Source: Angiostrongylus vasorum (lineage: Eukaryota; Nematoda; Chromadorea; Rhabditida; Metastrongylidae). Taken from it: 64,000 bases of DNA. The position numbers and the translations under genes were made by a program. Under the pieces are notes generated by a model. The model was not told the origin of the DNA. It did no database searches and was given only the letters and a program-made list of their open reading frames with translations. The stretch lies in the NCBI GenBank assembly GCA_018806985.1, contig JADANN010000398.1, positions 1,507,501 through 1,571,500 of the forward strand. The letters are read 5' to 3'. Numbering within the stretch: position 1 is the stretch's first letter; each line of letters opens with the position of its first letter. Positions 45,101 through 56,800 of this stretch are shown one piece after another.

Positions 45101-46585
45101 TTAGCGGTCAGAATATGACTATGCGGATAACGATCTCACTAAATGATAGTCATTTCATCTGTTCCATCGTTTCAGAGCACTTACATGGGATATCCAGAGC
45201 ACGTATCGAAGAATGACGTTTTTATCCTAGAATTTGAGCTAACATGGCAGTTCAGGGGGCCGGAGACGCGTTGTGGTGCAGGAATGGCAAGGTGCTCATC
45301 TGCGGAGTCGGGCTGAGGTCGGATATTGGTGCCATCACGCACATTCGCAAGACGCTCTGCATGCGTGACGACCATTTCTTGGTAATCGTTGTGAAATTGG
45401 TGGATAATCGATTTTATCACCTGGACACATGTTTTTGTCCTCTCGACGACAAGTTGGCTTTGTGGTATCCACCAGCTTTTGACCAAATCGGTCAGCACAA
45501 TTTGGCCAATTTCACGGAGCTTATACCGGTGCGTAACTTGAAGCTAGTTATTTTTTGTCATTAATTTTGCTTGTATTTCTCAAGCAGCGATTCAGATGAG
45601 TTACCAGGGATGAAAAACTAGTCGTTACCTAATTTTTGAAAAACAATAAGTGTTTTGCAGATTATAGTTTCATCACTGGCGTCACTTTCAAGTAGCGTTC
45701 ATTTCCGTGGAATTTTTTTTCCAGGTAGAGGAGTGGGAGGCGGAGAATTTTGCATGTAACGCTGTAGTGGTCGGTAAGAACGTCATTATGAATGAAGGAA
45801 GTGAAAGGGTTGCTAGGGTAGGTGCCTTTCACCTTCCATGAGAATGTTGTTTTGTAAATGAATCATTTATCTACGTTTCTTCGACCAGAATTGTCCCATT
45901 TTGTAACAGTTCCCAGGATCGATTTTCTATTAACCTCGGTATTGGAATATGAATGCGTCGTTTTCTTGTTCAGCAATCGCGAGGTTGTTAAACAGCATAG
46001 CATTTACTTCCATAGAAAAACACAATACAATACAACAGTAGCTGACGTTTCGGCAGTATCGCTTCTTCAGAGCCGCTTTTTTTTACGTGCCTTTCAATGA
46101 GGAAGATTAGAACAGCTGATTATAGTCGCATAAGGTCGATGACTCAACCTGACAGCCGTCAACCTTTGGCGACTATAATCAGCTGTTCTAATCTTCCTCA
46201 TTGGAAGGCACGTAAGCGGCTCTGAAGAAGGCGATATTGCCGAAACGTCAGCTACTGTTGTATTGTATTGTGTGTTTTTCTATGGAAGTAAATGCTTTGC
46301 TGTTTAACAACCTCGCGATTGCTGAACAAGAAAACGAAGCATTGTCCCATCTTTTCCAAAGTAGATTGAAACCTAGATTTTTCCCCAAAGAAGTAATTCT
46401 CGAAACTATCAAAAATTTCGATAAGATGAAGTGAAAGAGGTGTTTAAGGCAATTTGGACTAATCAATAGGATCGTTTCCGTTTCAGGTGCTTGAGCAATA
46501 CGGCTTCAAAACACACTTCGTTCCGATGTCCGAATTCATTAAATCTGGTGGATCTGCGAAGTGCCTCACGCTACGATTAAACTAG
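42150..46585 (+). CDS. Amidinotransferase-fold hydrolase, dimethylarginine dimethylaminohydrolase-like (COG1834-like)
   Basis: Member of the guanidino-group-modifying superfamily (arginine deiminase, DDAH, amidinotransferase); the substrate is probably a free arginine derivative in the cytosol, since no signal peptide is seen. Exons 42150-42325, 44506-44683, 45251-45528, 45725-45817, 46487-46585 join in phase, about 275 codons. Motifs in order: INPWMRLEYTVD, LPDLVFTANSAIIRG (substrate-loop TANA-type motif), HEV|QGAGDALW across a junction, FYHLDTCFCPL with the catalytic His, ALWYPPAF, and at the C-terminus SGGSAKCLTLRLN with the catalytic Cys, then stop. The start codon is not placed; an upstream exon or an acceptor shift at 42149 is possible. 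Intron 1 holds a family D repeat; the last intron holds a very long inverted repeat. The active site looks complete, so a working enzyme is likely. Confidence 0.9.
42838..43212 (+). repeat. Family D repeat, full length
   Basis: About 375 bp from CTCCCAACGGTTTACCGCC to GGGCCATTCAAGTAC, used here as the reference copy. Lies in intron 1 of the DDAH-like gene. Confidence 0.8.
46041..46074 (-). ncRNA. Hammerhead ribozyme-like motif (left arm)
   Basis: Minus strand: GGCT, core CTGAAGA, a shortened stem II (GC...GC), GAAAC, GTC, AGC. One G fewer in stem II than the right-arm copy, so probably weaker. Confidence 0.5.
46218..46253 (+). ncRNA. Hammerhead ribozyme-like motif (right arm, best copy)
   Basis: Order of elements fits a type I hammerhead: stem I strand GGCT; invariant core CTGAAGA; stem II GGC-GATATT-GCC with one extra A before it; GAAA; a self-complementary ACGT in the stem III position; cleavage triplet GTC; stem I return AGC. 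A stem III of two base pairs without a loop would need to work as a dimer, as known for short hammerheads of Penelope-like elements. Activity is not shown. Confidence 0.55.
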
Positions 46586-46933
46586 CATACAATAAATAGT
46601 TGCTTAGAGATATTTCTTGTTGTTTCAGTGCAGAAGAAACACGTACAAGGTCCTTTAGAGAAGGAAAGTTTTGTATATGGCATACGCTGTTGTGGTATCA
46701 ACGTTGGTTTGTCAGAGTATAGCAGAGTATGTCAGAGTTCGTGCGCATCACAGGGGTTTTTCGACCGGCTCGCTTACGTTTCTGGATTGGCCAGTCGTTG
46801 ACACCAAGCGTCAAGTGACCGTCGCAAATCATTATGAATAGCCACTAGTTGGGCATAAAAACCGCTTAATTTCACCACTCGTCAACTGTCGACGAAAACG
46901 CCATAGTGTCTATTCGAATAGAACGCCATCGTG

Positions 46934-48871
46934 ATGCTGGTGCTTCTATTAATCGCCGTCTCTGGTACGTTCCTTTGATGATTCCACATTGTTTTTTTAG
47001 AATGTAAGCGTCTAGCAAAGATCTAAGTCTTGCCATCCGCAATTTTATAAAGAAAGGTAGCTTAAAAATGTGATATCAAACACATTAGACTAAGAAAAGT
47101 GCAAATTAAGAGGTGGACGTGTCTTACTTCTTACCTAAGTAGTGATGCACTCCTACTCTCCCTTTGTTCTCAATCTCTACTTCTCAGGAGAACCTTGACG
47201 TTAGTCAGTTGTAAAGAATGATGATCTCTAATGGAAAGCTGCGGTAGTAATTTATAATAACTACAGTTATTTGAACTCTATTGTTTAGTGAAAAGGGTGT
47301 GGGAAGATTCTTACAACGTTCACATCAGTTTCATTACTGAATCATTTGACGTCACAACCAACTATTCCTTATTCACTTTAAATATGCCGAGCGCTTCGTG
47401 AGATACTTCTTGTTTAGTAGACGCCACTTCTCAAAACACCGACCTATGTTATTCAGATTTTATAATGTCATAAAAGAAAGCTCTCGGCGTCGATCAATCC
47501 CTGTCGGATGGGCCATGCATTCGACTTCATCAAGCATCGTTTGGAGGTGATTGGATGCATATGTGGCCTTTACAATGATTCGCAGTGGCCTACCGATGTA
47601 TCGAGCCAATGCTGCTATCTTCCCAGACAAGTCTGGTACTAATTTGCCGACTCCGGAGGGGATAGAGGGCTTGGTGGGCCGTGGGCGCGGGGATCGATTC
47701 CACGAATATGCTTCAGGGCGCTTCCGACCACTGCTCCACACCCGCCTCATAATGTCATACTTGTAGGAAATTACATCTTATAGAGTTATCCACTATGAAA
47801 AAAAAGTTCTCCTAAGCCTTCTGCTTCTTCTACAGGTGTCGTCGTTTGCTCCGATATGGTCGTTACACAACAAAGTGAATGTTTCGACCCTTACAAGATC
47901 GCTTTCCTTAGGAAACAAGGATTGATGAGAACAGGTTTCACTACTGTTACTAAAGTATGCACTATTCTGAAGTTTTCTGAGTGTATATTTCAATCCGTCG
48001 TAACTATGAACTCTTCCTAATCCATAATTGTATAAAACGGAGGACAGTGAGAAAAAAATATGACTTAAAAAAAGGAAGAAACGGATGTATTTCGAAAATT
48101 CATGCATTCCTTAGCTGTAGAAATGAAAAGTCTTGTTGTTTGTCAGAGATGCATCACTGCACAGAGGCGAGGTTCAAACTCAGCATCAGAGAGGGAATTC
48201 ACCGTCGGTGAAGGGCCGCCGAACCTGAGAGGCAAATCTGCTATTCCATCGGTTGATAGTAAACCGATGTGTCAACCGATGCAGAATGCTACATGCATGT
48301 ATGTATGTGTGTATGTACGTATGTATGTATGTATGTATGTATGTATGTATGTATGTATGTATGTATGTATGTATGTATGTATGTATGTATGCACGTATGT
48401 ATGTGTATGTATGTATGAATGTATGTATGTGTGTATTTTATGTATATACATGTACATACACATACACGCGTGCTTTAAAAAGAGAACAAAATAGAAGGAT
48501 GAATAGGAATGGTTTAAGAATGGAAAGGATAACGCTGTCCACGTTGGTCCATCTCTGAGTGCTGCGCCATGCACTGGACTTTCACTAAGCTCGTTGGGAG
48601 AGAATGAATTCATATCTGGCCTCTACAATGACTCTTGCTCTACCGACGTATAGAGTCACTGTTTCTATCCCCCCGTCTGGTACAAATTTGCTGACCCTGG
48701 AAGGATTGAAGGCTTGGCGAGCCTGGGGCGCAAAGACCGATCCGGTTTATATTGCAGGGCGCCTCTAACCACTGCTCTAAACGTACCCATGAAGTGGTAT
48801 AAAATAAATATGCATGAGGGGATGCAATATAGCATATAATATAATACATATAATGTGGTACATCTGCATGT

Positions 48872-48923
<52 letters not shown>

Positions 48924-50755
48924 TACATCTGTGTAGATTGTTTTCACATCTGCCATGTGGATTCCACCGCTTCCTCCGTTCCCCACTTTCAGTTCATTTC
49001 CTTGCATTTATGATTCACGAACGTCTTTGACATTTTTTGCTTGTGATTTCTGCAGCTGGTTAAGGTTTGTTGTCTTCCTTATGAACGTCATTCAATGCTG
49101 GTGGAGATTCTTCTTGGAGCATAGTGATAGCCGTGCTAGGACGTTCCCACTCAGACTTCAAAGCACCGAACTTTTCCCAGACAAGTTTGATACCAATGTC
49201 CCCAATACCGGAGGATTGAGGTGCTTAGTAAGTTCGGCCCTAAGATGAACGAGCATCGGGCTCGTGGTGAGTGACATCAGTACCAGTGCGCCACCCGCTC
49301 CTCCTGTGTACCAATATATACATATGCATATATATACACACAATACCTTGTTTTCAAACACAAGTTTAGGTTGATTTGATGAATTGCGTTAATTATTGTC
49401 ATCGCAACATCGATCCGTCTTCGGAGAAGTCATTCGCTTGCAGCGGTTTCAATTTTCGACCAGGCAGAAACCCGGAGTGCGAAATGTTCTCATTTACAAA
49501 TGGAACGGTTGGTGTCATAATACTTTTACACGGGTTTTTTATTTTAGTACTAATGTCTTGCTCTGGAATATATTTAAAATGGGGGTTTAAAATTTTTGGG
49601 GAATTTTCGTGGAAAATTCCTGGTTTGGTGGTTGCATCAACCTCTGAATAGGGTTCATTTTGAATGCAGTACCTTTCCCACTACATTGCGTTTTTATCAT
49701 ATGACTGACCACAATTGGGCTATAATGGTCATAAAATCCTGGTGAAGTATTATATTCAATTAAACAAGATTGCAGAATAACGTGGACATTCTTCCCACTG
49801 AACAGCCCATAATTTACTTCCAGAAAACATGCTTGCGGTGAGTTTGACTCTACAATTTATTGCCAGAATGTTCTTACCTTAGCGGTCATTCTACCAAGAC
49901 AGAGTAAACTATCTCATCTGTTTCCTTCTAATGTGGTTCTTATTAAACTAATCGAACTCGTTCGTTTGCACTCTCAAGAACATCATAGACTTTAGTGGAC
50001 GTGCCAGACGTCCTAATGGTCGGATATGAGTAATTAGAGTAATTACTTCAGAGTAGTAAGGCATTTTACGCAGCAGTTTGGTGTTTACATCAATGGAGAT
50101 GGAGAAAATGGCTATCTGATTGCATAAAGTGGGCCTCCTTATTTTTTCTTCAAGGCTAGGAAATGTATGGGTGCTGCTTAAGTCAATCAATCTTTACTTC
50201 ATTTTGCACTACCGTACCTAATTTTGTCCCACATTAAAATTGTTTTAAAAAATTATTGAAATTAGTTTAAACTAAATTAAATTCTCTTCAACAATTAATA
50301 TGACTATTATTGACCATTTTATGAGCTGTATGTTCATTATGCATTCTTTTTTTGATAAGCTTAAACGAATTTGATATCTGGTCCTTATACAGCTCACGTT
50401 TCGACGGATACCAGATATCAAACAAAGAATACATATTGATTAGTCGTAGCGAGATTAAAGGAAGGTCGGTTTTGAAATACTGTGTGTTCATTATTCGCAG
50501 GAACCTATTTATTTTTCCAGTCCTTTTCCAGGCTCTATATGCAGTGGGAATCTGCATAACCAGAAAATAACAGTGGTATCTAGGTATCTTTTCATTGCCA
50601 TTTGCCACAGAAGTGAATTAAGGCCGGGTTACGCTAATTTATGCAACAAAGCCGTGTATTGTCGTTTTTCTTCATAGCTCACGCTGCACATATAAGTCGA
50701 AATTTCTCACTTCAAAAAAAGCAGTTGTTCAAACTTTAAAAAAGTAAGGAGCATC

Positions 50756-50804
<49 letters not shown>

Positions 50805-50823
50805 AATATATGTATACGTATGT

Positions 50824-50881
<58 letters not shown>

Positions 50882-53800
50882 TGTATAGAAACCCAGTATG
50901 CAAACGCGTGCTGTAACCGTTCGGTTTTAGAAGCCTCGAAAGACTCGAGTTTTCGAACTTTGATGCCTTTAATCGGACCTTGTCAATAGTCATTTTTTTT
51001 TCTCTAGATGGGCAGTATGATTGTGTTCCAGAGTACCACAGCGTTGTGCTGAGTCGGCTTTCGCCTTTGACGTCAGACACGGATACACTCTACAAGCCAC
51101 TTCAGAATCCAAAGACGAGGATCAAGAGGAGAAGTGCGCCGAAGTGTGCTTGGCAGATGAGTGTCGAGCGTTCGTTTGGGATCCAATTCATAGGTAAGCA
51201 TGGGGGAAGTCTGTCTTTGCAATATTCAGTTTTTTCGACATCTAAAAACCATGTATAGCGTTATTTTCATTAGCTTTTCTTGAAGAATTACATAGCATGT
51301 TTCCAGCTTTACAAGACCATTTTATCTATAGAATAATTGATGGGGTATTGGTTGAGACTTAAAAAATCGTGAGGACATAAAGTTTGATGCGAAAAAAAAT
51401 TTCCTAAAGCTTTTTTCTTTTTTTAGTATATTTCGCTTCATCAGCAGTATTGTTATTCTTTATGGTTTACGAAATGGTACTGGAACCATCGAACGTGGTC
51501 CTAGGTAATGCGGTCGTAATAGCAGCTCCGATGGGACAGTTCGATTCTCGATTAGCTCAATAGCTCAAATTATCGACGAAAGTGGAACTGCAGCATTTTT
51601 TCAACTAGCGCATTTCTGTTGAGGACAGATCTCTCACTACTTTTTCATACTATCTAGACCAATAATTTGCAGTTATCAGTTAATGAAATATAGAAATCAT
51701 TAATGTCACAACCAATTATGTGAAGTGGGTATTAATTCTTAAAGTCTCCAGCCTTTGGGCGATAAAACGTTGTCTGTTCTATTGATATTTTAAGTTTTGA
51801 AGCGCTTGATTTATCCGAAAAACATTGAGGGTTGTCGAAAAAGAAGGGGTGCATGTGGCGCAGTGGTTGGAGGTGCCGCTGCGACACACACGTGGAATCG
51901 ATCCTCACATCCATGGCCTACCAGGCCTTCCATCCTTCCGAGGTCGGCAAATTGGTGCCAAACCTATCTGGAAGGGTAGCAGCACTGACTCAATACATCT
52001 TTAGGTCACCGTGAGTCATTGTGAAGGACAGATATGCATTCAATCACCTCCAACGATACTTAATGAAGTAGAGAGCTTTTATCGAAAAACAAACATTGTC
52101 GGTTGTGTGAGGCATATAAATTAGGTTTTTGACCATTGCTATATTATTAATTCAGTTCCAATCGCTTTGATGAACCAGATTTGTCGTTTCAAATGGACGG
52201 GTATAAAAAAATAAATGAAATGAACTGGACATAAGTTGCGAAATACCTCCCAACGATGACAGAGATATGTTGGATGGTCATCTGTATCACCTGTAGTCCC
52301 GTTGATCGACGAGTGACTCGAGCGGGCTCCAGTAAGTCTTCAATTTTTCCTTGTCGCGTGCAGGAGTAGCTCCAATGGGTTCTGCTCGCTCTAGGGACTC
52401 GTCGAGCATCATATCTTTCTTTAAGGCTCTTTGTGAAGAACTTTGACCATGGGGGCGGTGGTCTTCCTGCAGTACGTTTGACATCCCGACGATTCCAGTC
52501 ACTAACGGTTCTTGTCCATCGGTTGTCATTCATACGCATTACGTGTCCGGCCCAGCTTATCTTCGATTGTTTGGCGTACAGAACGGCATCTTTGATTTTT
52601 TGATCGTCGACGCAGATCGGAGCTTCGGATCCTTTCCCTTATTTGTGTGGAACGGGATACTCCTAGCATTGCCCTTTCGACTGCGCGTGCAATAACGCTA
52701 CGTGACCTTACATCCTGCTTACGCAGCGACCATGTTTCTGACGCATACGTTAGGGGCAGGAAGCACCGTTGAGTCGAAGAGGTGGGCACGGAGTCAGGTG
52801 TTCCTTGTTCTCTTCACTACATCCTCGTTGCTCTTGAAAGCACCCCAAGCCGCTCGTTTCTTTCTGCTTTACAAAAGCCGTATGCGGAAATTAAAACGAC
52901 CGGCAAGAGTTGATATCAATTCAGAGCGGTTTATCTGCCCATAAATCCGGATAAAAGTCGACGTAACCTGAATTCCAAGTGTCGAGGTTGTCTCATTATT
53001 TCAGGAAATGTCATTTTTTCAAGAGCCCTTATAGAGAACTCACTGAAAGCGACTCGAATTTGACATACTATGAAAACAACTGCGTCACTCGTAAGTCTTA
53101 TTTTGTTTAAGATCTTCCTATCGGTAAATTTAGGGCGAGCTATAGACTTTTATAACGTGGTCATTTTTAGCATCTGTACATTGCTCAGTAGGAGAGCGAG
53201 TGGAATTTATACTCATCCGGCGAGCAGACGAGTCTTCTGTCGGTACAGCATTTGAAGAACAAAGTTTGCGAAATTGTATGGAAAAGTGCGTCAACACAAC
53301 AATGTTTTACTGCAGATCGTTGCAGGTGTATATACAATTTCTAGTAGTTCCTTAAGAATTTTACTTGTTAGTAGCCAAAGATGGTAGAAATTCTGTAATA
53401 AGAAGGGGATTTGCCAGATTTATCTTCCATTGTGCAACATTGAAGTGTCATTGCGTCAAGACTGTGGCCCGTCATTACGAGCATGTTGGTAGTTCGATTC
53501 CCCCCGGCCCAGTCATGCCACTCATCCCGCCGGGGTCGGGAAAATTGGTACCGAGCTTCTCTGGGAAAAAAATCGCTCTCTGCAATCCAGTTGGCAACGC
53601 TCCAGCCCGGCTATCTCAGAACTCCAAGGAGAACTGCTCAACCAGCATTCTACGACATTCCAGATGAAGTAGAAAATCCTGAAGCCGGAGCCGAAGCCAC
53701 ACGTAAAGTTGGAAGGTCTTCGTAGACAATGAATTCGTGGAGACGAATCGAATGTGAGGAGTGCTGAGATCCGCAGAGTGGACGTGAAGACAGATCATAT

Positions 53801-56800
53801 AAAAAAAAATTGTTGTTCACTACACAAGAACCTTATCATTTTGTTTCCACTAATCATCTAGTAGCTTGAGTCGAGCTTGCATCAGTAAGCCTCAATCACC
53901 TATTCACACGTTAGAGCTGCTCAGTGTATTCCGTTTCTTCGACGGACGCAAAGAGCAACACCACACTTACTATGGCGTTCCTTTTTCCACTTCACGGAGG
54001 CAACGTAGTTACGGCAAACTCCCCTAGCAATGGTTCATTTTTAACTGACATTCTGCATATGAATAATGAACTACTTAACCTGGGAAACTATGCGTAGGGA
54101 TGAACTACGGGTCGGTATCCAATTTTGTCCTTCTGGAACACCTCTCAGCTACGAGTATCCGAGAGCCGTGGATAGATGTACAGAATTAAGCGGTCGTCCT
54201 CAATACGGGATTGAATAGATGTCTAAGCCGTTCAGGATACATAAGTATAGCTTTTTCCGAAAATCCCATGCGCATTACTTAATATGGTGTTCTACTAAAC
54301 AAAGGCGCCAACTGGCAAAAGCTATTACAAGTGTGCTTCGAGCTGTTTGATTCAACGTGTAAATGCTAACACTCCTCAGATTTTTGAAATCGTGATGCTC
54401 TCAGTTATGTCGTTCGCTTACATGATAATTCACTACAGGCTAGTACAAATCACGTGTGTCAAGAGAGTGGCGCTTCGATGAGAGTTTTCAGTTCGATCAC
54501 ACCACAAATGAGTGCTTCTTGTCATATGAGGAGTCGGAAAGTGCTATCTCATCTCATAACTTCGACGTGTACGAACCATTCTGTTCAGAAGCTTCAGATG
54601 CTGACAGCAACTGCACAAGACCATACTCTTTTAGGGAAAATGGTCTCTTCAAAACTAATTAATGTGGCCGAACTTCAATTGCTGAAAAGTACGCTTTTAT
54701 TACTGTATTCTTACATGCTCAGACAAATTGTTTCTAACTTGCTGTACTCATTTGGGTCCCATTGAACTTGTTATTAGCTCGAAATAATACTCAGTTGTAT
54801 CTGTGTACACGTTCTTACGGAGTCGACTCAAGGTTGGTATAGACGTTCTTATTGTTGCTGTTGTCTTTAGCTCAATGGCTGTTGGTCATCCCTCGTTAAC
54901 AAAACACGAGTGGTCCAACAGCAACAAGGCTCTGAGAAAGGCGAAGTTGTCGAAGCGTCACCCACTGAACAAGGCCAACAATAACAATAGGAACATCTAT
55001 AGAAACGTCGTGTCCGATAAAACAGGGCAGTTTTTAAGAATAGAATAGAATAGAACGTATATACAGATATATCGATTATTATGCGGAGGTTTACACAAAA
55101 GCCGATCTTTTTGAGTTATGAAGATTCAGTTATTTTTTCTTAGTTTTCCTCTCAGCTTTTGGGTGGTTTAGTTGACAAATCGAACTATTTGCATAGTAGT
55201 TCTTTATAGACGTCAGCGTTGAGGCTTGCTTATCCACTTGCATAACATGGAGAAAAAAGTGCAGATCAGCAAATTATGACAAGAGATTGCGACACTGCTT
55301 CTTGATGCCTCGTAGCAAGCTGGATCTAAGAGCTTCCATCGGTAAGGTTCGATTATGAAGATATGCGTGAGCTAACCTAGCACAGCTGGCAGTGAACTAT
55401 TTTCTTTCTTCTTTGCTTGTGTGAAGAGATTGCTAACAATTAGAACGAGATTCTCTTGGAAATACGTAAGTGCTGCACAAGCACAGGCATGCTAAGGTGT
55501 GAGCAAAACTCCCAACCTCTGGGTAATGGTGCTATACCCTCCAAACGCTTTATCGCGCATCTTAGCCAGGGAGCTGTTCCTGGGCATCGGGCGGCGATTT
55601 ACAGCTGTGGGTTCATCCCCCTAACAGGGCCTCCCAAGCTGAGCAGTCCGATGTTTTCATATGGAAGCCCACCAAAGAGTAAACCAATACTAGTAATCAC
55701 CACCGCTCTGGTATCAACTTAGTCGCATGATGGCATCTCCCTCCATTCCACAAAAAGGTCTAGGGTGGCCAAGATTGCAGCCACAATACCCCGCACACTG
55801 GGCGATCCCATATACGACGTCGTGCGGTTGGACAACCGGTGAGGGGCGACTAAATTCCGAGTTGCACAGGGACGTCATTGGAAACGCAGAAAACGAACGC
55901 GCGCACGACGCACCATGGTGATTGCGTCTTGCTGTTCACCCTATAACGGCAGAACAGTCCTTCAGATGCCGCCGACTTTTACGCTATTCTTGGAGCTGCC
56001 GATCGCATCAAATTTCATGTGACCGCCCTACAAGGCAAAAGGCAGGGAGACCAACATACTCAATTATATCACGAAACCCTTGTTATTCTTGCAGGCAAAT
56101 TTCCAACAAGAAATGCCGGAGGAGTTGACTTTTGTTGCACACCCTTCTATTTCGCATCAAGTCATCTCATGAGAAATCCTTTCACCGCACTTAGCCATTC
56201 CACATCTCTTTGACTTGTGCATAAGAAGAAAGTCAATATCATCAAGTGTTAATCACCTACTCGTACGGCTGGTGAGAGCGAACTAGATGCATACTACAAC
56301 CAGTTGGAGGAAGTAATTCACAACAAGATGCCTTTCTGTGGACACTTCAAAGCCAGATTAGCAACAGCCAAAGAAAATCAGTACAGGTTAGGGAAATTCG
56401 GAATGAGGAAAGAGTTTGGATTGGAAACTATCTTTTAGGACTCCTATCCTCAGAACTTCATGGAAATTCATTTATTGAGATGGGAGAAAATCGTCGAAGG
56501 ACATGGGAGTCTCTAATAGCACGACTCTTGTGGAGATCGGTCATTTCCCCACGCACAGAAAATGGTGCGTATTTGACACGCCAGTGGCACCTTGCTTCAG
56601 TACTGGATTTGACCACCGCCTTCACCATGCGAAGATCTAACTAAGCCATGAGATAGGAAAGAACTGTAATTATAGTACAAGGAAAACGAAGCAGGTCTCG
56701 TACGACGAGGATGTTTTCAGCAAACTTCTCTTCAAATATGATCAGCAGATAGGATCTTACCGAGGACTACATGCTTTTTGTGGAAAGACAGTAAAAGTTG

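Larger units (their letters stand above)
45952..46343. repeat. Long near-perfect inverted repeat (arms ~178 and 175 bp, 39-bp loop)
   Basis: Left arm 45952-46129 and right arm 46169-46343 are reverse complements with few mismatches (inner end TATAGTCGC / GCGACTATA; outer end AATGC / GCATT). Each arm contains a hammerhead-like motif. Lies wholly in the last intron (45818-46486) of the DDAH-like gene. Confidence 0.93.

Noticed and set aside
48298..48435. CRISPR-like regular repeat
   Set aside because: Simple tetranucleotide repeat without spacers, in a eukaryotic genome.
48253..48613. Long Tyr/Val/Met/Cys and Ile/His/Thr frames on both strands
   Set aside because: Translation of the GTAT microsatellite.
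49021..49070. Micro-exon candidate after TTTCTGCAG at 49056
   Set aside because: Exons 47836-47954 and 49370-49507 already join in phase without it.
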